Source: Aotearoamyces nothofagi (lineage: Eukaryota > Ascomycota > Leotiomycetes > Leotiales > Tympanidaceae). From it: a stretch of 64,000 nt of DNA. Shown here piece after piece: positions 56,875 to 64,000 of this stretch. The notes under the pieces are model-generated. The model made no database searches, was not told the DNA's origin, and saw only the letters and a list, made by a program, of their open reading frames with translations. Position 1 is the stretch's first letter, and every line of letters starts with the position of its first letter. The stretch is from NCBI GenBank assembly GCA_015345905.1, contig JADDTR010000005.1:1-64000 (forward strand), in the 5' to 3' direction. Both the position numbers and the translations under genes were made by a program.

Positions 56875-59184
56875 ATGGCTCCCAATAGGTACCAGAAGCC
56901 TCCACAGGCACCTCCGAGTTTCACAGCCACCCCGAAATCGTTGGTTGCTGATGCCGAGAAGCTTTGTGCATCCACAAGGAGCACTTTGGATGACATCGTA
57001 GCTAAAACCAAGCCGGGCGAAGCTACATTCAAGAATATTGTTTACCCTATGGCGTGCGATGAGGACCAATTCGGTCTTTCGGCAAGATTAATTGGTTTCT
57101 ACCAAGCTGTTTCCACCGACCAAGCCCTACGCGATGCCTCGACTGAAGCGGAGAAGATCATGGATGAATTCTCTATTGAAGCCTCTATGCGAGAGGATAT
57201 CTATAAGCTTGTGGAGGCTGCGTTTCAAAAGGGAGAGAAGCTAGATCCGGAGTCACAGCGACTACTGGAGAAGGAACGGAAGAGCTATATTAGAAACGGT
57301 TTGGGCATACCTGCTGGACTGCAGAGAGACCGTTTCAAGGAAATCAAGAAGCGATTGAGCCAGATCAGCACCGACTTTCAGAAGAACCTGAATGAGGAGA
57401 ATGGTGGTATTTGGGTTACGAAGCAGCAGCTAGATGGTGTCCCTGACGATGTAGTTGTTGGCCTGGAAAAAGGAGCTGGAGAGAACGAGGGAAAGTTGAA
57501 GCTCTCTTTCAAGTATCCTGATCTGTTTCCAACTCTCAAGTTTGCGAACAATGCAGAACTTCGTCAACAGCTGTTTATTGACAACGAAAACAAGGTTTGC
57601 TCAACGCTAGCATATCCGGGACAATTACTGACCGCTTTACAGTGCAATGCCAATGTGCCTCTCTTCAAAGAAGCTATTGTCTTACGTGATGAGGCTGCAA
57701 GACTCCTTGGGTATCCGGATCACGCAACTTTCCGGATTGAAGACAAGATGGCAAAGACGCCAAAGACAGTTTTGGATTTCCTGGGGGATCTCAGAAAGCA
57801 ATTAGCGCCTGGTGGTGTCAAGGAGACTGAACATCTGAAAGCACTAAAGCAGGAGGACCTTAAATCTCGTGGATTGGACGCAGCATATGATGGCAACTAT
57901 TATTTATGGGATCATCGATACTATGACAGACTCATGGTTGAGAAGGAATACACTATCGATGAGCAGAAAATCGCCGAATACTTCCCATTGCAGTCCACGG
58001 TAGAGGGGATGCTGAAGATATTTGAGGAGCTCTTCGGACTTGTGTTTGTGGAAATTAATGGTGCTGATCGGGACAAGATCTCAGAGACTGGCAAAGGAGC
58101 CGACATTGTTTGGCATGAGGATGTCAAGTTATTTAGTGTCTGGGATGATGAGGGAGAGGGAAGTGCCTTTTCGGGTTATCTATACCTTGATCTCCACCCC
58201 CGCCCGGGGAAATACGGACATGGTAGGTTCATCGTCTATAATTATTGACAACGCTAACAACCTCTAGCTGCGAAGTAAGCACTCTCGAAGTAGAATTTGG
58301 GTCATATTTCCAGTCCTTCGGGCTAAACCTTCAGCAGCGACTCTCATCCCGTTTCTAGGAATCTTTACTGACTATTGATTCGTAGCTTCAATCTTCAACC
58401 TGGGTTCCTATTCCCGAATGGTACAAGAAGATACCCTGCAACAGCCCTTGTGTGCAACTTTTCAAAACCAACTGAAAAGAAGCCTAGTCTGTTGAAGCAT
58501 GATGAGGTTGTCACGCTCTTCCATGAGTTAGGCCACGGTATCCACGATCTAGTTGGGCGGACCACGTATTCCAGATTCCATGGTACTTCTGTCGTTCGAG
58601 ATTTTGTTGAGGCGCCTAGCCAAATGCTCGAGAATTGGTGCTGGACTCCATCACAGCTGAAACTGCTCAGCCACCACTACGTTAGCGGCGAGCAAATCAC
58701 TGATGATTTGATCGAGAAGCTCATAAAGACGAAGCATGTTAACGACGCACTCTTCAATCTTCGTCAGCTTCATTTTGGAACTTTCGACATGGCAGTCCAT
58801 ACACCAAAGACCCACGAGGATGCAGAGGCACTCAAGGTCTCGGAACTGTACAATGACTTGAGAACTGAGATTTCTGGACTCAAGGGACCCGAAGCGCTTG
58901 GGAAGCCAAGCAACTGGGGAAACGGCCAAGCGACGTTTGGTCATCTCGTTGGTGGATATGATGCTGGTTACTATGGCTACCTATCGTCGCAAGTATATTC
59001 AGCAGACATGTTCTACACGGTATTTGCGAAGGACCCGATGAACGCGAAGGAAGGAAGAAGGTATAGGCACTCTGTGCTAGAGAAGGGAGGAAGCCAGGAC
59101 GAAATGAAGACGCTGGAGGATTTCCTGGGAAGAAAGCCGAGCACAGAGGCATTCTACAAGGAATTGGGCCTGAAGGCAGCTTAG
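56875..59184 (+). CDS. M3 family zinc oligopeptidase (saccharolysin/thimet type)
   Basis: Three exons, 56875-58222, 58268-58274 (7 nt) and 58386-59184, give 717 aa. The seven-base exon is required: it supplies the two Ala and part of Asn in GHAANFNLQPGF, conserved in M3 peptidases. HELGH at 498-502 is the zinc-binding HExxH, and FVEAPSQMLENW with E527 gives the third ligand. GYDAGYYGYLSS (about 640) carries the Tyr/Gly loop that closes over substrate. The enzyme degrades short peptides in cytosol or mitochondrial intermembrane space (Prd1 in yeast). First ATG in frame is at 56875; no mitochondrial presequence is clear from it. Length fits the family. Confidence 0.92.
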
Positions 59185-61222
59185 AGAGATCCTAGAAGAG
59201 ATCCTAGCCCTTGCTTACTAAACGTACAGGTATAAATAGATACCTATTATGGGCAAATGAAAGGTGCATTTTGCCCGTCTGTTTATTTTGATTTTAATTT
59301 GGAGTGGAAGATGCTGTCGGCGAATGATAGCAGTGTTTGTGGATTCCTTGGTTTTTTGAGCCACTCAACCAAATGGTTACGCCAATGATTGACAACAAGA
59401 TATAATTCACGTAGGGGAAGTAAAGGAAGCTACAGCTCGGCAGGGTCTCCTAAGGCATCTTGCTACTCCCTGTGACGCTGTCGTAAAATGTCATTTTATA
59501 CTCTCAACAAAGCTTAAGCTCTAAGAAACAGTCCACCACCGGATAGCTTCCAATAGGCCCATACTGTGATTCAAATATTCTTGGCTTTTCCCAGTGCCGC
59601 CATGAATGAGCAGCCAAGAACCCGTACCCGCCTGAGGAGCTGTACCTTACCAACTTAGCTGACACGACACAACTTGAATTAATAATAATACCAGGTGCGG
59701 CGGGAAGAAGGGTTGGCGCGGCGGTGCGGAGTTCCGGGGAAGGGGGTGGTGCCATGTGCGTCCATTCTGCGCGGAACAATTGCGCCCCTGGGGAGCTGGG
59801 CGAGCGGATGCGCGTAGTTGGGCCCTGACGCTTTTTCTCCCTCCAGGGATGGTGCAGGTGAGAGAGGGTTGTCATTTAAGCACGGGAAAGAGGTTGGGGT
59901 TTGGAGATGTGGTATGGTAGTATGGAGGTGCTTGTCTGCTTAGCTATGTGGCAGGAAAGGAATAGGATCGCAGTTGGGGATAGTTGGGAAAAGGGAGGAG
60001 ACTCTGGAGACGGGCAGAGGGTTCTTGGATGCTGCTTGCTACTCGAGACTGAGGACTCGAGACTGAGGACTCGATCTCGGAAGCACGCAGCAGCTGCACG
60101 TCCCCCGCATTCTCGCTTACGCCGCGGTAGATGGAGTCGGATCTAACTCCAATCCAGCTCGAGTCCAGCTCCCCAGCTTCTTGCAGACCCCGGACGTCCA
60201 AGAACACGACACAACTCGACTCGACTTCCTCTGGGCCGGAGACAGGAGTCAAACACTTTCGCCGCGTATGCAGTCCTCCTCGACTGCTTGTCGAATCATG
60301 TACATCCTGTCCTCACAGGAGACGCATTTTAAGCTTTCGCCAGCTTTCGCCAACAGGCCATCCGTCTCTTCCTGCAGCGCGAGAGTTCCGTTCCGTTTGC
60401 CCCGGCAAACTGTTCTCTGTGCCCCTACATGGCGGTATATCGTGTCCCCAGGCGGATCCGCAAGCAGAATCACCGCGAGGGCTCACGCTGTGCGGGATCT
60501 TTTCGTAGCTATGTGTGTACTGTACAATACGTAGCTGCTGGCACTGGCATTCACTGGCAGCTGCTGGAACCTGCTACTGCCTCTCATCATAGCCTGGGCA
60601 AGGCCCCATCCATTATTGCCCCAGCTGATGAAAGTGATGAATCATTCTCCTTCAGAGAACATGGCTATCTGACTGGATAGTCCAGTACAGTATAAAAGAT
60701 CTGCACAAACCGGAGCTGCTAGTCTTCAATCTTGGAACGGCATGCTGTATACACGAGTCTTATTATAATGCAAGGATTCCTTCATGCCCGAGCCCTGCTG
60801 GCTCACTAGCTGGCCCTGCAAGTAGCCAACGCGCTGGCGCCGGCGTCTTATGCTTGCATGTTTCCGTACAGCTCCTCATTTCAAGGGAAGAGCTCCATGT
60901 ATTCTCTGCCTATTCGCAATAAAATGGTCCCCGCAGTTGACATCCCATGATTCCCCAATTCGTTACAAGCCGTCGAGACACGTCCCGTTGAATCCGGGGC
61001 CCCGATTGTGCGGAGAAATGGCCCGTCTTTAACGTATGCTACCTACATGATATATGGACTGCTGCCCTTCTCGTACGCTCGTTGATTACTCTTCATGATC
61101 TGATGACCGGCCACTCATTGCAAAGTACCTACCATTTGCTCTAAAAATAATTCTAGCAATAGATCACTCATCATTTAACATCGTGTTGATATCGCGAGCA
61201 GCGCATCATATACGTTCTCAAA
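59185..61222. other. Intergenic, 2 kb
   Basis: Long 5' region of the acetate transporter. Tandem ACTCGAGACTGAGG words lie at about 60042-60076, and several CCCC/GGGG words (stress-element-like or C2H2 sites) occur. No gene supported. Confidence 0.4.
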
Positions 61223-62463
61223 ATGGCAACAGAACCCTCGGCCGAAAAAATAGCCAATGGCCAGCCATTAACAAAAGACTTTTCTCGCTCAGGAACAACA
61301 AATGTATCTAACGTCTACACGAACGGCAATAACGGCTATAACAGCAGCGATCCTTATCGTCTCTCGGACACGAATATCGACAACGACACTGCACTGAAGC
61401 GAATCAGAACTGCTGGGAGCATCGCCATCTCGCCGGAACTCTTCGAGAAGATCTACCTCTCCCCACAGAATGCCGTGAAAGGGGATCTGCGAAAGACATT
61501 TGGCAATCCCACGCCTCTGTAAGCCGCTCCTCGTTCAGTGACAAGTATCAATCAGCTGGGATCACGACTAACTGTCTCAACAGTGCGCTTGTTGGGTTTC
61601 TGCTCTCTCTCCACCCGCTCTCTTGCGATCTCATGGGCTGGCGTGGCGCGGGAGGAAGCGGTGCTGCATCAACGTAAATATTTCACCATCCTCATTGACA
61701 TGCTCTACCCTACTCGGCCTATCACTAACCTACAAACCCAGCGGTGCCTTCTTCTTCTTCGGCGGCGTTCTCATGCTTCTCGGTGGCTTCCTCGAGTTCA
61801 TCCTGGGCAACACATTCCCCTTTGTGGTCTTCGGCTCCTTCGGCGCATTCTGGCTCACCTTCGGCGCGACCCTACAGCCATTCTTCAATGCGTACGGCGC
61901 ATACGCAGCCGCGGACGCTACGTCGGCAGCTGAAGGCCTGAACGAACCTGCTTTCCAGGCTAGCTTTGGTGAGTATCAAATTCTCGATTCCCTGTTTATT
62001 CTGCTTGGATGGGATGGCGGGACAATGCAAATGCTGACCCTCAAAAGCATTCTTTCTCGTCTTCATGGGCGTTCTATGCGTCATATATCTCGTCTGCTCC
62101 ATCCGCACAAATATCGCCTTCGTCGTCATCTTCCTCTCGCTCGTTGTGGGCTTCGGTCTCATCGGCGGGGCCTACTTCCAGCTAGCACAAGCAAACACCG
62201 CGCTTGCCGGACGGCTTATCATTGTGAGTCACTCAGACCTCTTCCCATCTGGCCCAGAAATCATCTTCTGCAGAACCATAGCCTGACGGTCTTGATAGGG
62301 TGCGGGGGCTTCGCTCTTTGTTACTTCTTTGGCAGGCTGGTGGATCTTCTTCGCTATCATGCTTGCCGCTCTGGATTTCCCGTTCCAGATCCCGGTGGGC
62401 GATTTGTCAACGCTGGTTAAGAGTGGGACCGCGAGGACGAAAGAGAAGGACAGTATGGCATAG
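61223..62463 (+). CDS. Acetate transporter, GPR1/FUN34/YaaH (AceTr) family
   Basis: Five exons, 61223-61518, 61584-61673, 61742-61968, 62048-62223 and 62299-62463, all GT..AG and in phase, give 317 aa. The hydrophilic head (1-94) precedes NPTPLALVGF, the family signature NP[AV]P[LF]GL at the start of TM1. Six hydrophobic segments follow, including FFFFGGVLMLLGGFLEFIL and AFFLVFMGVLCVIYLV. Aromatic residues F, F and Y that line the acetate pore in the family fall in TM segments. Role: plasma membrane acetate/monocarboxylate uptake or ammonium-linked export. The tail is short and charged. Confidence 0.92.
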
Positions 62464-63244
62464 ACTGGAGAAAGAGGAGATGAGAGAGGAGAGGAGAGGA
62501 GAGGGAAGGGTTATGAGAGAATATTGACAGGATGAAAATGAATGTATATTCAAGGTTGAGTAATCTGTGTATAATTGACTGTTTAAATAAAAGCAGAATT
62601 ATTGTAATCAAAACCCAACTTAGTTGATATGGTTGACATGAAGTTCAAATTATGATTGCTAGGTGTTAAGTGAATTGACCGAGTTCACCTCCATGAAACC
62701 CGTGTTTACAGAATTGGAGTATTAATGGCTGTGTAGAAGATATTCCAACTAATGACCATCAGATGCTGATCACTACTGGTCGGTAGACTCTTCTGGCAGC
62801 TATAATGTGGGAAAAAGAAGGGGGAAAGGAGGGAGAAAGGAGTATCGAAGATCTTATCGTCTTATCGCCTTGGCAGATTTAACAGCAGAGCAACTGGCGT
62901 GATAAGTGATTACATGCCATGATCCTCGTACACTGCTCATAACAAAAGCTGGTATATGCAAAACTGGCTCTTTGCTTCACCAGTAAACAACGAGAGCTTT
63001 TGAGTCAATTGCTATATCACCAGTCTTATTTCAGGCGTATTATTTCTCTCTCGCCATTCACCGACGAAGTCGAAATCGGTTTTGTCTGTACTTGTACAAT
63101 ACAAATACCAGCGCATTTTCGAGTCGCGTGAGCCTCGGTAGCGGCACTACCCGCCGAGCTAAATCTGGGCCAGAGAAGATATTTCTATCCCCTCCTCGCC
63201 CTCTGCAATTGCACGTCCATCTCGACTGCAAAACACCCTCCGCA
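62464..63244. other. Intergenic
   Basis: 3' flank of the acetate transporter and promoter of the dihydroorotate dehydrogenase gene. A purine run at about 62810-62845 is the only notable feature. Confidence 0.4.
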
Positions 63245-64000
63245 ATGGCCAACCGCTCAGCAAACATGGCGCGATTAGCATCGCCCGCTTTCAGAGCTCT
63301 CTGTCGCCCGGTTGTGCCCTCGCGGACTCTGCCTCGCCTCGCGCGGGCAGCATCGACGACGACGACGACGACTGAAGCGCGTCCGCTGGTCAACAAGCTG
63401 AAGGCTGTGGCCCTCGGCACGTCTCTATCTGTCATCCTCGGCCTGACCTATCTCTACGCAACGGATTCTCGAAATGCGGTGCAGCGATGTCTTGTTGTGC
63501 CAGCCATCCGCTTTGTCTTCCCCGATGCTGAAGACGCACACGAGTACGGCACGAAGATCATGAAGGCGCTCTATGCCATAAACATGCACCCTCGAGAGCG
63601 CGGCGATGCCGACGCGAAAGGCGATCTCAGCGTCACTGTGTTTGGACAGACGCTCAAGAACCCGATCGGGACGGCTGCGGGCATTGATAAGAACGCCGAG
63701 GTTGCAGATGCGTTGCTCGCGCTGGGAGGAGCGGTAGTAGAGGTTGGCGGTACGACGCCGTTTGCGCAGGACGGTAATGCGAAGCCGAGGATGTTCAGGG
63801 TCGTCAGCCAGAAGGGGCTTGTCAATCACTATGGTCTGAACTCGCTCGGAGCGGACGATATGGCGAGGCGACTCCGCGAACGAGTCCGGTTATGGGCGTA
63901 CAATGCCGGCCTTGGTCTGGGACCTGAGGCTGAACAGAAGGTCCTTGATGGCGAGGCTGGTGTGCCAGCTGGGAGTCTGACGGAGGGGAAGATGATGCTG
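63245..64000 (+). CDS. Dihydroorotate dehydrogenase, mitochondrial (class 2), 5' part
   Basis: An uninterrupted frame of 252 codons from ATG 63245 runs off the window, so the C-terminus is missing. Residues 1-45 are rich in Arg, Ala and Ser with a Thr run, a mitochondrial presequence; a transmembrane helix follows (about 61-77). Then NPIGTAAGIDKNAE, VEVGGTTPFAQDGN, KPRMFRVV and NHYGLNSLGADD are class 2 DHODH motifs around the FMN and orotate sites. Role: fourth step of pyrimidine synthesis in the inner mitochondrial membrane, passing electrons to ubiquinone. The usual dehydrogenase motif has GT(V/I)TP; here GGTTP. A second ATG at codon 8 could also be used. Confidence 0.93.
   Translation, partial: MANRSANMARLASPAFRALCRPVVPSRTLPRLARAASTTTTTTEARPLVNKLKAVALGTSLSVILGLTYLYATDSRNAVQRCLVVPAIRFVFPDAEDAHEYGTKIMKALYAINMHPRERGDADAKGDLSVTVFGQTLKNPIGTAAGIDKNAEVADALLALGGAVVEVGGTTPFAQDGNAKPRMFRVVSQKGLVNHYGLNSLGADDMARRLRERVRLWAYNAGLGLGPEAEQKVLDGEAGVPAGSLTEGKMML

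Noticed and set aside
59504-60680. Several 60-125 codon frames upstream of the acetate transporter
   Set aside because: They overlap in all frames in GC-rich promoter DNA and have no recognisable domains.
63058-63829. Minus-strand frames of 125 and 134 codons
   Set aside because: Antisense shadows of the dihydroorotate dehydrogenase gene on the plus strand.

Overview
This is the left end of a chromosome from a filamentous ascomycete (Pezizomycotina). The first bases are CCCTAA telomere repeats. The genes carry short 45-120 bp introns with GTRNGT donors and CTAAC-like branch sites. C:G to T:A decay of repeated DNA suggests repeat-induced point mutation (RIP). The class (for example Eurotiomycetes or Leotiomycetes) cannot be settled from sequence alone.

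Layout. 1-4.9 kb: telomere, a tandem array of about 0.5-0.8 kb subtelomeric units with hairpins and minisatellites, then an AT-rich RIP-degraded stretch and a candidate LTR. 5-7.7 kb: a divergent pair, a PD-(D/E)XK nuclease-like protein and a protein kinase fused to a helical-repeat tail. 8.4-16.7 kb: decayed genes, four scrambled fragments of a telomere-linked helicase (TLH) family gene, an intact F-box-like/DUF7730-type gene wedged among them, and a candidate solo LTR. 17-20 kb: an alpha/beta hydrolase and a short-chain dehydrogenase.

20.8-36.7 kb: the centrepiece, three genes that match the galactosaminogalactan (GAG) exopolysaccharide system of Aspergillus: an Agd3-like deacetylase (9 exons, 837 aa), an Sph3-like GH135 hydrolase (3 exons, 299 aa) and a very large Gtb3-like membrane GT4 glycosyltransferase (10 exons, 2845 aa). 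All three reassemble in frame with catalytic motifs present. The usual partners, the UDP-glucose 4-epimerase Uge3 and the hydrolase Ega3, are not in the window. Inferred pathway: the GT4 polymerises and exports the Gal/GalNAc chain, the membrane-anchored GH135 trims it, and the secreted Agd3-like enzyme partly deacetylates GalNAc so the polymer becomes cationic and adhesive.

37-53 kb: gene-poor accessory DNA with a GH78 rhamnosidase tail remnant, a C2H2 zinc-finger protein, a small conserved-looking protein, an NAD-dependent epimerase-like protein, a 52-residue one-TM protein, and a Clr5-ankyrin gene with two apparent frame problems. 53-64 kb: core-like genes: a SAM methyltransferase, an essential myosin light chain (Cdc4/Mlc1), a STEEP1-like protein, an M3 oligopeptidase with a 7-nt microexon, an acetate transporter (GPR1/FUN34/YaaH) and the 5' part of mitochondrial dihydroorotate dehydrogenase, which runs off the window.
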